A stretch of 64,000 bases of DNA from Hymenolepis diminuta (GCA_900708905.1 CAADRB010000044.1:188604-252603), one strand, 5' to 3'; shown: positions 26,001 through 38,500, counted from the first letter of the stretch. Program-made: numbers and translations. The notes: generated from the letters alone by a model not told the origin.

Positions 26001-29000
26001 TCCTGCCTTCATACCTAGCAAGAAATGTCATAATAAAGCGAGTACAATGGTACTAAACTTTCACATTAGCCTGGTGTCATAGTTTGAATGTCCGCACCGT
26101 CCCAAAATGAATAAAAGGACCGCACACGAGCGTTCAGAGGCGTAGTTTATTTTAACCTGCAAAGGTGTTGCAGAAAAAATTTCCCAATTAAAGGCATTCC
26201 AGAGCGTGTGGCCTCTCTCCAAAGTAAATACTGGATGGCGATTTCTTTTAGCATAGGCCTTAACGGTATACCTCAAAAAAAACCTTAAAGAGCCCGTTCA
26301 TATCGGAAGCGATAAAAATAAATCAAATACTGTCATATTTTGAAGAGTAGGGTGATACTAAAATATCACATCATAATTATTCAAACTATCCTCCAATGAA
26401 CAAAATGACTCAACAAGGAGTACCTAGATACTTTTGTACGACATGCCACACTATAGCGAGCATGACTACTGAATTCTCACATCAAAGTCGAAATGAGTTG
26501 GTTACCTATAGAAATGCGCAATGAGAGATGTACTACTACAAATAGTTTGATTTTGATAACCTTACGTTACTATTCATTACTATCCAATACCTCCGTGAAT
26601 TCGGAAGTTTGGTCCACCTTAAGCGTCCTCCAAGTTCGTTCTGAAGCGTCTGGAGAAACAGTCTGGCTGATGATTGGGTTTTTTCTCCAGAGTTGCAAGA
26701 TTCCACGGCTGAGGGCGGTGACATGCGTCCAAATAAATCTCCGTTTCGTTATGGAAGTTAAAATTGCGCACCAAGAAAGGGGATTTTTGAAATGGTGCGC
26801 CCAGATTTGAACACCAACATGAAACGTCGTCTGATACCTAAACTGTAAAGAATTAAGAATCTTTTCCACTGTATCCTCCTCTTGTGACGCGAGAAGTAGC
26901 CTTCTCACATTGTCAATAAGTTGCTTATCCAGACCATTGAGATTAGGGAGAGCGTAAAAGGAGAATATTTAGACAACGACAAAAGTCCTCAAGTTGAGCA
27001 GAAAGAAACTACGTGATATTCCTAGATGCAGTGTCTTTTGGTGCGCCATGGGTGGCGAATACCTGGAGGAGGCTGTTGATAATGGTAACAGTTGTGACAG
27101 ATTTAAGAGGTACGACCTTTGACCACTTTGAATATGAATCCATCAGGAAAGGTGAGAGGTTCCTTGGATAGGCCCAACAAGACTGAGATCAATGTGACAC
27201 AAAGGAACTCTAGTCTGAGAGCACATAAGGAGATTCTTGGAAGAAACGAGTGCAGTCGTTTGCTTAACCTCACCTGCATTTCGCGTAACTACTTTCGATA
27301 CTGTTACAATTGAGTGAGAAACGGGTTTAGCAAGAACGACTTCCCCGGGTTCTCGGCATTTATCATCCACCAGTGCCGATTGCTTAGAACAGAAAACGAT
27401 AATGAGTCTAGCTAGAATGTGGTTGCATTAACCATGACATTTTGGAGACTTGATCATGGTGGACGATTCATGAGTTCTGGAGGAGGCAAGAGTACAACAA
27501 CCTTCCTTCCATCTCTTTTGGTGGTATAGTTGATTTGGCTGGTGGTCAAGCAGAAAGGATTTCGGGACTGATTGTTACTCGGACACGATAGACTCGGAGG
27601 CAAGTCGTGCTGGAACGACTTTAGGCATCTAAAATTCCATTGAGTGCGTGCAATTTTTTATTTTAGCACTATTGCAGACTGATAAGTGCAGCTTCATGTC
27701 ATCATTAGAGGTACGAACTGGAAATGCAGTAGGAAGCATCACAGGAGATAATGGGGCAGATGGAGACAGAGGACAATTTTTGGTAGAAAAGCAAGGGTAG
27801 TAGATTTGATAAAGGCATCAGGAGAGTACCTAGTATCAATCGTCGTAGAGAGAGCCTTTACTTCCGTAGACAAGCTGTCAAACATTGTAAAATATAGATT
27901 AATCCGCATTTTCTTGAGAAACTGGAGATTTTTTGCTTTCCGCATTGTAATATCGTCAGATGGTAAATAATATGCTCGTTACCTGATACCTTTTTATTTT
28001 GTGCACCCATCTATTTGAATTACGTCTCCCTTTTAACAGCAATATGCCGCCGTATGACCTGGAGGATATTTGAAAAGTAACACCCATAAAAATCTCTAGG
28101 AGTTTACGTGTTCAAAGACATTCCAAATTATCGGTACACTACGGGGTTCCGAAATCAGTTATTTGAGTATAATGATGGGGAAAGACCACTACAGAATTAC
28201 ATGCTCAAATCGATGCAAAACCCAAAACTATAGGGTTTATAGAGGAGTTTGAAGATATTGAAAAAGAAACTATAAACATCTGCTTAAATACAAGTAGAAT
28301 TCCAAATTAAAACTTATTTTAGATTATTAAAATAAGGAGTTATTTCTTATGCACACTATATATTGAAGAGAAGTCTATTATAACAATTGTCTTCATGATG
28401 AATCCAGGGATGAATAAAAAGCCAATTAGAGTTATCATGTCATCAAAGGTAGGGCAATGGAACCCAATGCAAGTTAACTGAATCAAAACTGCATAATTCA
28501 GTACATATTGTCACAGTTTTGCAGTTATGTGTCGAGATAAAACCATACCATTTTAGCCAACTATGGAACCTGAAAGTCATAAAACAATCAGAACATTTCG
28601 GGTAGCCGTGGCAAGAGAACTCACTTTCGAAGTGTGTTAAACGTGCACTTATAGTACTGAGATAAATGACTAATTAGGGCTGTTATTTATTGCCAAAAAT
28701 AGACAATAATTATTAATCAATTAGACGAGACGAATAAAATCTAAGTATTTACTCATGATTTGTTTATTTGCAATGGTCGTCATAATTATGTTATGGCAAT
28801 CGTATTAGAACATTTTGATAGTAGTGAGTAGCGCAACTAACTTTTCAATGTTCCATCGTACGATTCCAGCAAGGACCAAGGGAGATTGAATTGGATGGGC
28901 TCGGCGCGGCACTTGTTCTGCAGACAATCTATCACATCGTCGGCATCTGATAGGAAAAATAACAAGGTCAGTATGAGTGTAATTAGAGATCGTGTGACCA

Positions 29001-32000
29001 ATGGCCTAGAAACGAAAATGAAATGTATGTAAGCAAAAGACTTACATCCTGTCTTGTTACCTTCCTTTGCACAAAGGGCCAGCTACAGAGAAAGAAGAAA
29101 CAAATAGATTAGTAAAGGAAATATTCTGGAAATAAAACATACCAATTCATGTATGCAAATTTTCGCAGATAAAACTTTCAGCCTACTAAAATACTCAAGA
29201 TACTCCTAAACGCTGCGAGAAGGCTGATCTTAGGAATACATGCAGAGAAATGACATGTAAAGAGCTAGCTTAGCGGATTAACAGATATCAATAAGAACTA
29301 AAAGAAAGCCTACACAAAGACATGGCCAAAGCAAATCAATCGAAGTCTTGGATTTGACCGGACTGTCATGGCTAAAGTAGTTCAAAGATTTCGATGCCTA
29401 AAACTTTGAATAACCAAATTAAGAGAATGGAAGAAAATAAACAAATGCGAGGCTGCCCTAATCTTAACTTTGAGGAGAAGCGTAATAGATTTCGGAGGAA
29501 AACCCTTAATTTAAACACGTTCCCAAAAGAGCAAAAATATAGACACGTACGGTTTGATTTGTATGGAATAATAACGCGAGAAAATTGGAAATCTAATTGT
29601 CCCCTAAACCAAATATCACTATCATAATATTATCAGAACCATGCATGCTAAATTTATTATTAGTATTACTGCTAAAGCAATACAACAAATATTTACAATT
29701 TCTAATTGTGGGAAGCAATGACATTGAGTAACAGTGGGTCCAACAAATAATAGAGGGGGTCGAAAAAATAAAGAGCAACATCAAGGTTTCATAGAATCTT
29801 ACTTCACTTGATTTTTGGACTCAGATTGCACAATATTTACTGAATGGGCAGTTCAGGTTCCAAAATTCAAATTTATCGAATCGTCCCCTAGATTGCAGCA
29901 AATGCTTGTCAACTATGTTCAGTGTTTATTGAATGGTACTATTTAATCAAGGTCGGCCATAACGCCTCATTTTTTTTTTTCTTCGAGTGGTTGAGAAGAG
30001 AAAATTTTTGTAAGCAGTGCATTGGCTTACAGTTTTAACATGGTAGATGCCAATTTTATAAAGAAATTAACGATTATATCTCAATTAAACTTCTCTGAGG
30101 ATTCTGACATTATTAAAATTAAATTTGAAGATATAGACGACAGTTATGATATTAATACCCTAGAAACAAAACGTCAAACCTAAGTCTAAGAAATAACCCA
30201 ACCAAATTTAATGCAATAAATTGTCAAAAAATGTCAAAGTATATTGGAATATTTTATCATATGAAATACTTACTGTGCGAGCAATTTCGCAAGACAACAA
30301 ATAAGCTCAAAATTTCCACTAATAGCAGCATCAGTTCAAGTTTATGGCGGAATAATCATTATGAGGCCAACTAACATCTTCAATTGAGTAACTCCAATGC
30401 GGTCTTACTGTCGTGCTATCGGTATTTAAGTAGCGCAAACACAATCTAATCATGATTAATTCAATTTCACGTTTAATTTACAGGTGAGGATATAAATTCA
30501 CATTATTTCCGAGCTAGCTAAATAAAAATACAAAGAATATATTTATAGAAAAGAAGAGCAATGGAGGTTATTAGACCTTTTCAATTGAGCGTCTGCTTTA
30601 GAAATATGAAAAAGAAAAGAAACCCACTATTGAACAACTTCTGCAGTGATTTCTACTTTTATTAACTAATTACTATAGTTAAGAGAATAGAATTAGCACG
30701 CAATATAAGCATTAGCTGTAAATAGACAAAATTGGAAAAGGTTTTCAAGTCATGGCAGTAGACATAATAAAACGAAAATCGCCTATTACAAGACACGTCT
30801 ATATCATAGGTGAGAGAAGAGCCATTTCAGGTATCTCATTAATTGAAGCGCCAATTTTCAAACTAGACACATCACGCCTGAGTGCGGCTAAAACCATTTC
30901 GATTTATGTTTAACAACTAAACATTTTGAACTGTAAGAGTTGAAACCCCTTTTTCAGACACAATGACTAAATTTGACTATTTCTATGGGAAAGGGTTTAG
31001 AGATTTAGTTCAAACAGTTTCCACATTACAATGACATTGTAATAATAATCTGCCTAATACCCACAGCTTATCCTACTCAAATTAAATAATAGTGATGCGG
31101 AAAAATACGGACGCTTAATTAAAAGATTGAGTATTTCCAACAAAATTCACTGATGTCTGTGAAAAACTAGTCCTTTGCACGCTGCCAATTAAATTCATTA
31201 ACCAATTTATCGATGCCTAATGACTAACCTTTCAATTAAGTCAGCTGGTCAGTGAACTCGAAACTTCGCGAGAATGAACTTCTCCGGAAACACAGAGGTC
31301 AAACTATGAAATGTGAACCTTCAAATCATTAATGAATTATTCAAACTTAAGTTCTGATTACCGTTTCATTATTCATACCTTTCTTCCAAAGTATAATAAA
31401 ACGCCTTAGTTATTAGAAGATACGTTCAAATAACTTAAAGGTCTAAATTTAGGCTTGACCACAAAATAACCAGTCTAGAGAATCACAATTAAGACAGCCT
31501 ATTCAAATGATGTAAAATGAGCAAAAATGACAGTTAAAACCACAGTGACCCCTCAAACTACCGACAGAATTATGCAATTCAAGTCAGTGCAAGTGGAAGA
31601 AAAGCACGAGTCAAGAAATTTACATGAAGGAGAGCATTTACTAGTGCAGTTGTCAAGCCCAAAAAAAACAATCACATGGCAAGAGTCGACGCACACTTGA
31701 GAAAAAACAAACTGTCGCACCGTCAGAGAAGGAGTGATGAACATGATAAAGGACTCATTGTCAGTTACGCAAAACATTTAAGTTACACTAGAGCATTTAA
31801 TGACACTACAATCTTATCTGGAAGATAAGTCAATAACCACTAAGAAATCTTCCTACCATTAAAGGACAAATTTGCAATCTGAATAAAAAACAACAAAGAG
31901 GGCATTTCGAAATAGAAATTATTAACCTATGGTAAAACTCACTTTGGGAACCTACGGATAAATACGACGTCATGTTAAGGAGAATTAAATACAAATACCA

Positions 32001-33195
32001 CAAGGTAAAGAAAGGGGTGATAATAGGAAAGTGGAATTTTACCGAAAGTCCAATTACCAGTTTGAATGGGCATTAGAAGGACCAAAATGTGTTATGATGT
32101 GAAATGAGACAAAAGTAAGGACTACGAAAAATTATTCAGTCGTGGACAAATCTTACAAGGACTATAGAACAGTAAAATACTCATCTACTTTGCTTTACTT
32201 CAATGATTTCAAGAGATAACATCACATTTCTAATATTTAACAGCAGTCATTATCTTCGAGCAGGTCAAAATGATTTACTTTTACACAACAAAACACAGAA
32301 ATGAGCATAAAAGTGGTAAAATCCCTAAATACCAAAGAAGAGAATAAAGAACAAAATAGAGAATTTTTAAAGACCCGGCAGCTATTCAGGAGGCTACCTA
32401 ACAAGAATCACAATTATGACAGCCTATTCAAATGATGTAAAATGAGCAAAAATGACAGTTAAAAATTATTTTGATACAACACAAAGAGAATGTCGGTCAA
32501 GAAAAGACTTGCTTAAAGCGCTATGACAGTATCCCATCATTTGAGCATTTTACGCATTAAAACATATTGTGTAAACAAATGGGCTTACGTAAGTAATATG
32601 ACATTGAGAGGATATCCGCAATAATCGCATATTTTAAACACAATAAAACATTTGGAATATTTGGGGAAAAATGATCAAGAAACTCACAAAATAGAGACAG
32701 GCAGCCAGATGTGGGAAACTGGGATTGAAACGTAGACCTTCTAAACATTGCAGGCAGAGAATTTGAGTATTTGTAAGATCACCGGAAGACCAAGTCGTCT
32801 AAAAGTTAAGAGTAAGAGTAACTTTTACATTACTGCTACAATTTTCAACAAGCAGCTGTACTAGCCACGTAATCAAACTACCAAGAAAAATGAAAATACA
32901 AGGAAATAGTTTTGAATAAAAGGTAAGTGCAAGCAATAACATGTAAAACAATTATAATAAAGCTGCATTAAGGTTAAATTTTGCCACAAACGTCAACTAG
33001 CTCAATAAGTTAACCATAACGTTTGAAGAGAGTTGTTAAGACCTGATTGCCAGTTCAATAGCATAATTGAGAGACTAACGATCAGAATTAAAGCGAAAAT
33101 AAAGGCAAAAATAATTAAAAGAAAGTAATACTTACTAAAGCTTTTAAGAAGACAGGACCGCTGTGAATTGTAGACCTGTGGACAATACTCATCAT
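14030..33195 (-). CDS. Tail-anchored PP1-docking protein, PPP1R15 (GADD34/CReP)-like
   Basis: Proposed exons, minus strand: 33195-33136, 29082-29046, 28946-28842, 22114-21892, 21023-20761, 19597-19337, 14550-14030. Every junction keeps phase and the total is 1470 bases (489 residues); without the 19597-19337 exon it is 402. The first Met pair (33195) begins MMSIVHRSTIHSG. The last exon has KKRVRFS (RVRFS at 14512-14498), a PP1-binding RVxF motif. ARRRS follows exactly 31 residues after its Arg, then YHLRRGI. In PPP1R15 proteins the KVRF motif is followed at the same spacing by an ARDRSRF..RRI segment. That family targets PP1 to phospho-eIF2-alpha. A single hydrophobic helix (about 14203-14132) lies near the C-terminus, suggesting a tail-anchored ER or nuclear membrane protein. 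The middle is acidic and Ser/Pro-rich. Structure is well supported; the family name is inference. Confidence 0.6.
14132..14203 (-). other. Predicted transmembrane helix
   Basis: About 24 hydrophobic residues rich in Leu, Ile, Phe and Cys are followed by CIPLTWF. They come after a basic FRRFAR segment, which by the positive-inside rule would face the cytosol. Some 33 residues follow to the stop at 14030. A C-terminal anchor is not the usual membrane association in mammalian PPP1R15A, which uses an N-terminal helix. Confidence 0.75.
14859..14995 (+). repeat. tRNA-derived SINE copy
   Basis: The copy begins with an A-box-like GGTGGCGAAGTGGTC and continues to GTGGATAGCCAACCGCACTGG and a GTGAGTTATTC tail. 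The same order of motifs recurs at 20005-20110, 21735-21832 (minus), 23755-23895, 45290-45420, 45955-46070, 49990-50180 and 60655-60790. RNA polymerase III promoter boxes and the shared 3' body identify the family as tRNA-derived, diverged and old. Confidence 0.55.
17891..18180 (+). promoter_or_regulatory. LTR-like promoter module (two CCAAT boxes and TATAAATA)
   Basis: Two direct GACCAATCAT boxes (CCAAT at 17994-17998 and 18053-18057) precede a TATAAATA (18087-18094) by about 30-90 bases. About 60 bases further a CTCTCTCTCTGAAG stretch ends in TGTGGCA (18180). The segment begins TGTTAGCC (17891) and ends in CA, as LTRs do. A solo LTR of a gypsy-type element is the simplest reading; no matching second LTR or target-site duplication was confirmed. 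Confidence 0.35.
19337..19597 (-). CDS. Symmetric 87-codon exon of the PP1-docking protein gene
   Basis: A minus-strand exon with acceptor CTAG (intron AG at 19599-19598) and donor CCCA|GTAATT. It is phase 1 at both ends, so it can be included or skipped without breaking the frame between the exons at 20761 and 14550. It encodes a polar Ser/Asp-rich piece beginning VAILEDNDMVF and containing RRRLRGSILKPPS. If it is not spliced at 19337, the frame runs to a stop at 19314 and gives a short isoform lacking the RVxF motif and membrane anchor. Confidence 0.55.
20005..20110 (+). repeat. tRNA-derived SINE fragment
   Basis: Contains the family motifs GATCGACCGCACTGATTAGG and GATGAGTGTTGAAAAGCGCT. 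The second is shared with the copy at 49990-50180 (GATGAGCGCTGAAAAGCACT). The 5' half is poorly preserved. Confidence 0.45.
20150..20480 (+). repeat. Dispersed repeat, copy A (origin unknown)
   Basis: The segment is related over about 300 bases to 47285-47570, in the same orientation. Shared blocks include a TTTTCAAA..GTCTTT/ATCTTTCGAAGAGA stretch, CGACATT(G/A)AGGA(C/T)G, and an ACAACAGGAAATTGGGCACTGG block matching ACAACCAGAAGTTGGGCGTTGG. Both are followed by a TCCCTTGA(A/G) block. It looks like a mobile-element fragment with some coding character in the plus strand (TGNWALEVLIDYCTRW), possibly from a retroelement polyprotein, but stops disrupt it. Confidence 0.5.
21735..21832 (-). repeat. 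tRNA-derived SINE copy
   Basis: Read on the minus strand it gives AAGTGGTCAGCGTATACGCC, then a B-box-like GAGGTCATGAGATCGATG, then GTGGATGGTCGACCGCGCTG. This is the best preserved tRNA-like head of the family in the window. It lies about 60 bases downstream of the donor of the exon at 22114-21892. Confidence 0.6.
22828..22835. promoter_or_regulatory. CRE-like palindrome TGACGTCA
   Basis: Second perfect copy of this eight-base palindrome in the window, inside an intron of the PP1-docking protein gene. If that protein belongs to the integrated stress response, an ATF4/CREB-class site in its intron would be notable, but no other evidence of an enhancer is visible. Confidence 0.2.
23755..23895 (+). 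repeat. tRNA-derived SINE copy
   Basis: Shows the B-box region CAGGTCAGAGATCACGAGAT, then CCCATCGGTGCA, CAACCACACTGGT, GATCAACAAGGGGTGGTAGA and GAGTTTCTCATAAGG in the family order. The run ending CCCATCGGTGCA is shared with 60655-60790 and the tail with 45290-45420. Confidence 0.6.
26550..27375 (-). pseudogene. Ty3/gypsy integrase relic
   Basis: Minus-strand frames carry parts of a retroelement integrase in the right order. A HIDLSLVGPIQGT core start (about 27190-27150) is followed after a stop by SKWSKVVPLKSVTTV and a VFATHGAPKD segment (about 27135-27010). Further downstream comes TVEKILNSLQFRYQTT (about 26872-26825), matching the region after the catalytic core in K02A2.6-type gypsy elements. 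Stops and frameshifts separate the pieces, so the copy cannot be active. A Leu-rich frame at 27945-27739 may be another decayed part of the same polyprotein, but I cannot assign it. Confidence 0.65.
31480..31539 (+). repeat. 60-base direct repeat, copy 1
   Basis: Matches 32405-32464 at 59 of 60 positions (one A/T difference), 925 bases apart, in otherwise unrelated sequence. The unit contains CAGCCTATTCAAATGATG. The near identity points to a recent local duplication or to ends of a young insertion. Confidence 0.8.
32405..32464 (+). repeat. 60-base direct repeat, copy 2
   Basis: Second copy of the repeat at 31480-31539, same orientation. Sequence immediately outside differs on both sides, so the boundaries are sharp. 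Confidence 0.8.
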
Positions 33196-33243
33196 GAGGT
33201 CATATACGGCATGATGTGAAATTGCCGGTGATGAAATTATATA

Positions 33244-35378
33244 TTATGCCTGTTTATGAATTGAATTCTGAGAAACTGATGGTCCAGATAAGTGTCAACC
33301 GCGAAGAGCCCACTAGATCAATATCCCAATTAGAGGTATTTTCAAAACCCGCCGACCGTTTCGTTTAAATTGTCATGTGTTAGATTTTGCAGTCGAAATG
33401 ATCTGATGACGTAGTCATGACACTCTTAGTAAATTTAATTAATTACTTTCTGAAACATTTTAAGTAATCTTATTTAAAACTAAAAATTTAATATAACATT
33501 TTTAACAGAAAAATTAAACTAGTTTATTTGTCAAGAGGAATATTTACCGTAATAGTTATGGATTCGAACACTAATAATATTAAATAATCAACAAACTCCG
33601 TTTTTATAATTAAAAGTGTAATTTATAATTATAATCACGTTTTTTTGTCGTTCAAGTCGAAATTTATTCGGATGAATTACTAGACCGATATAATTAATTG
33701 GATATAGGCGTCAGGAAAAATGTTTCTTCATGTTCTTATATTTTAAGTTAATTTAAATATTCATTAATGAATTGATTAAATTATTAATACCGTAACGAGA
33801 AGTTATATTAATTCCTTAAATTTATCAGAGAATGCACAGTTAACAGAGATTGAAACGAAGCAGGTGTATCTAAGCTTCCGTTTGATCACTTTAGGCGACA
33901 CAGGTTAATAGATTAATTAGTTTGAACCTGATTCTGTTTCCTGTTTTATGTCATATTACTTTCTTTCACGCCTAGTCAACGTAATTTAAATCTAAATTGT
34001 TAAAATATACATAACGTTCTCTGTATGTAGCGTTTTACGGATAGGCCATTCCCTAAAGCTCACATTAGACTGAAAAAGACTCCTCGGTTCCTCCATGTTT
34101 CGAAATGACATTCACCGTTTAATATATTCGATACTTATAAAAATCCATATTTCTCTTGACTAAATGAAATAAAAAGATTATTGACGAATTATTTTTAGTC
34201 TCTTTTCGGATATTTTTGATCAATAAATAAAAAAAGGCCAGGTGTTGTAATTCTTCATTAATTAGAGGGTTGTTAAGTAATTCTATCGTAAATTAAAATA
34301 AATTACAAATTCGATGTAGGCGATCATGCTTGCCGTAACAAATCAAAGCATAAAAAGTCACAAAGAATTAAAAGGCATTTTTATGGGATTAATTGTACTT
34401 GTGATCAACCCAATTTTCAGTAGGAGATAATTTGCTATTTACTCGTAATTGCCCAAGGATCTTCTGAAAAGTCGAGATGCAAATTCATACATTTAAATAT
34501 CTTTTCATCTAAAATTTAAAAAATCTTAGATGAGTTAAATAATCAGTAAGATATAATGCAAACGATTACTGTATAGCATCCGGTTTACTGATTTGCCATT
34601 CAAATGACCACTGATTCTTTGATTTACAAGTCTGCTTATGTATGCACATTTATGGTAGCATTGATGCAATGTAAACCCTCAATAACTAGCTCTAACTCAT
34701 AATTTAGTCTTTTATACAGTACTACGATATTAGCTCTTATGCTCATTTAGGAAATCATAATTCAGCATTCATGTAGCGTAACAGGGTCTCCTTGACGTGA
34801 ATGTTCGAACTCTACCACGCTGTTTATTACTTTAACCGAATCGTCGTGATTGTCAATTCCACTTATTGAGTCAGTATCGATAGGAATCATAGCCGTGACT
34901 TCTGGCTTTGCTGACAAGTATACTGACCGTTACACAAGCGATATGCCACCAAGTTTTATAAATTTTGAGTACTCAGGACTAGTCTTATATATTCGAAATT
35001 TGTAGTACATTTTTTTCGTTACCTATAATAGACTAATTTAAGGCATCTATCCTACTCAATATGTTTTTTAGACAAACAATCTTCTACTTGTTTCAGTGGA
35101 TATCCCTCAAATAGGGATAGAAAGTATAGACTAAAAGGACATATTATTAAATATGGTAGTCATGATAGTTAGATGGACTTTAAATAATCTGGAAAGATTA
35201 AAATCAAATACTCTCCAATTTTCCTTTACATCACTTAATACCGTATAACTGTTAAAAATAATCATTTTCCTCATTCAAGTACATTCCCACCTTTAAGTGA
35301 CGTAGTTATTATCAATCGCACGGTATACTTTATTTATTTGTTAAAATATTTGACTTACCTAAATAGTAATTTGACGAA
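33244..35378. other. Intergenic, upstream of the PP1-docking protein gene
   Basis: Very AT-rich with no coding frame. It separates the stop of the centrosomin-like gene (35379) from the first exon of the next minus-strand gene (33195). The promoter and any 5' untranslated exon of that gene should be here; no TATA or other element could be singled out. The frame of the first exon remains open upstream only to 33243. Confidence 0.4.
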
Positions 35379-35595
35379 TTATTTCTTATAGAGACTGTCT
35401 TCTCTACATTTGTACGGCAGTAAAAGAGAAGTGATTGACAAAGGTAAGTCTAAAAATGACGAGTCGCCACTGTTATCAATGCTCAGCGTTTTTTCTTCAT
35501 CCCCTTGAGCTCCATTTTTGAAATCCTCCAAATGGGGATTAAAATCAACTACTGAAATCGGTTGTCCAACCACGGGGGTTTCAATAAGATATGTC
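35379..35595 (-). CDS. cnn: Alternative C-terminal exon of the centrosomin-like gene
   Basis: Acceptor TCGTAG before 35595 joins in phase 2 to donor CG|GTATTC at 35707, giving a C-terminus that begins RTYLIETPVVGQP and ends REDSLYKK. Without this splice the preceding exon runs three codons on to a stop at 35698 and the protein ends GGRYS (1059 residues). The intron is 112 bases and the donor is weak, so both ends may be made. Confidence 0.5.
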
Positions 35596-38500
35596 CTACG
35601 ATTAAATAAAATATTTACGCTTTAATAATGAAACGAAGTGAAATATTTTATAATATAATATATTTTATAAACTAATAATATAATAGATTATGTTAATTTA
35701 AGAATACCGTCCTCCAGAATTTAAGTGAGGATCTTCATCTGCTATTTGGCTAATTGTTCCAGAAGAGGACCATTTTGAAGCGTCACTATCCAGTTCTTGG
35801 AAAGATCTTTGATTGGTTGACGGAATACCGTCAGTTTCCCTCGCCACCATGTTTGATATTCGTAGAGTGCTCCTACGAGATTTATGCGTCTCTAATGATT
35901 GCAAAGATTTCGCCCTTGACCTAATAATTTATCTACCTCAATTGAATATGATTTTACCTTCTTTCGGTTGATTTTGATACTTTAATTGCAGGTTCCAGAT
36001 TGCCACTTGTGTATTTAAGTGCCAAACTCTCTAATTGTTGGATTTTTGAGTTTTTTACTACAATTATCGCTCGGAGCCGTTCTAACTCCTCGAGAAGTTC
36101 ATTTGATTTTGAATCATTAGCATGAATTATTTTACGCAGGCGTTTTGCTTCAGCAACAGAGTGTTCTAAAAGTCTGAGTTTGAGAGAAATATAAAACCTC
36201 AAAAAGTGCAATAATTAAAGGAAAGTAACCCTCCAATAGAATTGTGGGTACGTTGATAGCACTAACAATATAGGATAACCTAGCTGAGTTTAGTCCTTCC
36301 CCATCTTACATTACGTAAACATTTTCGTACAAACTTGCGATCACTATTATCGATGAACAGATGATTAAATCGATATATTGGGAATATATCCATTGGTCAT
36401 TTCAGAGGTCAGAGACTCGATACTTATTCATTATCACCCATACAGAGGAGTGAAGCTCTACAACGATTATATTTACCCAGATCTCTGAATAATGCTATTA
36501 TTGAATACTAACAATATTAAAGCTTTTACACAATGTCATTTTTACACCATGTAACAGTGAACTCTATTCCTTGTTTATTCATTTAAATCGCTAATTTCAT
36601 TAACTTTGATAAAGAGACCCAACACTACATTGTAAATAGAACATAACTGAAACCATTTAAGGAATTAAGTATCGAATGTTTTATGTTTCGTGTCACTTAC
36701 TCAGCACGTTTAACAAGGCGCTGTTTAAGATCATTCGCAATGGCCTTTAGTTCTGGATACTTCCTAGCTCGTTTCACTAGTTCTTCGTCAACTGCACGTT
36801 CAGTATAGGCAACTTTACGGCGTAAGATGTCAGCTTCAGCTTGAAGAGTGGATATACTCTCTTTTAGATTCTCTGACTCAGCAGCCTTTGCTTTCAACTT
36901 TGCGATTAATTTCTTTTCTCGGTAGGCATAATTTTTACAGCTTTCTTCACCTACAAATAAAATGATGACGAAATGACTGCTTTCCAAAGTATTTTTTGAG
37001 CTTAATAAACACATGCAGTTAAATGAATGAATTGTTAACTTTGTGAATTAAATCGGAGTTTAATGTGGACATTTTTCAGTTTGACTCGATTAACCGATGT
37101 TTAGCCTGTCAAATATGCGGTAAAACTTATGACCTTTGGGGTTAATCACTGATCTAGCAATCATTAATTCAAACAGGAGTGTCAAAGATATTTAATTAAA
37201 CTCATATTCTTTTAAAAAGTAAAGGAGAAACAAAAACTTACAGAGAAATGATTGGGATTCTAGCTTTTCACGCAGGTTTTCATATCTCATTTCTAATTCT
37301 TCTACTTTATTCTCATATTGCTGTATTTGTGAAACAGATTAGCAAAGAACATTAGGTTTATTTATCAAACGATCGATGGAGTCTATTAGTAAATAGATAA
37401 AGACTCACCTCAACCTTTTTCTGCAATTCATTCTTCATATCATTCATTTTAATTTCATACGACTCATTTAGATTGCAGAGTCTTTCTTCTTCTTCTTGCT
37501 TTCTCTTTCCCTCTGCCATTTGGACTTGAGTCTTCATCTCCATCTCAAAGCTATCAAAGATAGTTAGTATTGACTGAACATCAGTAATATCAATTTTTAT
37601 GAGTTTCTTCGCTCTTGATTTTAGCTTCTGCAATTCAGATCGGTGGAATGATAGCTCAGATTCAGATTTGTCTAGGCGCCCTTGAAGAGTCGCGACCGTC
37701 TCATTATTCTGGTCGAGTTCATTCAAAAGGTTGGTTATGCGTTTATTATTATCCGTTAATAGCTTCTATAAAGCAGCAAACTAGTAGCGAATTAAAATGT
37801 GGCTAATATACTACCGAAATAAGGACGTAGCATTACCTGTAGGTCATTCGCTAACTGTTTCGAATGTTCTAGGTCACTCTTCAGCTGATCACAAGTTGAA
37901 CGAAGCTCCCTAGTCTCTTTTACATGTTCTTGACGCTCAATTTCTAATTCATTGGAAAGCTGGACATGTGCACTCTCTAATTCATTATTCAGGGATTCTA
38001 AATCGTCACATTTGCGTTTAATAGCATCAACAGTTTGCCTGTTGCCCAATGTTTTGAATGCCTCGTAAAGATCTGAATAGTTGTTAACGAATTCATTTTC
38101 AAGGGATTCTAGATCTGCTTCGCTATAGTGGAAGATCAGAATAAGAAGGTTACAGCATATCTTCACAATTACAAATTGAATTTAATAGCGGATTGACTAA
38201 CAAAAGATCAAGCGTTTATTGAATCATTTTAAACTATTGTAAACGTAACAGGCATAAAACGTTTGCAAGGAATGATCAAATCAAACACAAGTGATGAAGG
38301 TAACGCATAAAACCCATCACGTACACCTCAGACTGTAATGAGACACCCCGAAGACCATGGACAAACTTTTTGAACCATTCATGAGCCTTGTGAACCCACT
38401 CTGAAAAACTTTTCTGCCCATCTCCACTATTGGCAACAATTTCCCCTGAACTCACGAATTGAGATTGATCATGGCTGTTATTTGCCTCCAAGTCGAAAGC

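Larger units (their letters stand above)
22115..28841. other. Large intron with retroelement relics
   Basis: This intron of the minus-strand gene contains a SINE copy (23755-23895) and gypsy integrase relics on the minus strand (26550-27375). No additional exon with consistent phase was identified. The frames at 22417-22617, 24600-25065 and 25661-25915 have no recognisable motif. Confidence 0.45.
29083..33135. other. Intron 1 of the PP1-docking protein gene
   Basis: AT-rich. It holds a nearly perfect 60-base direct repeat (31480-31539 and 32405-32464) and no supported exon. The minus-strand frames at 31553-31777 and 32557-32748 show no motif or splice support. Confidence 0.45.

Noticed and set aside
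26536..26810. Plus- and minus-strand frames around 26.5-26.8 kb as a host gene
   Set aside because: The minus-strand product matches the part of gypsy integrase downstream of the core, and stops separate it from the rest; it is a retroelement relic.
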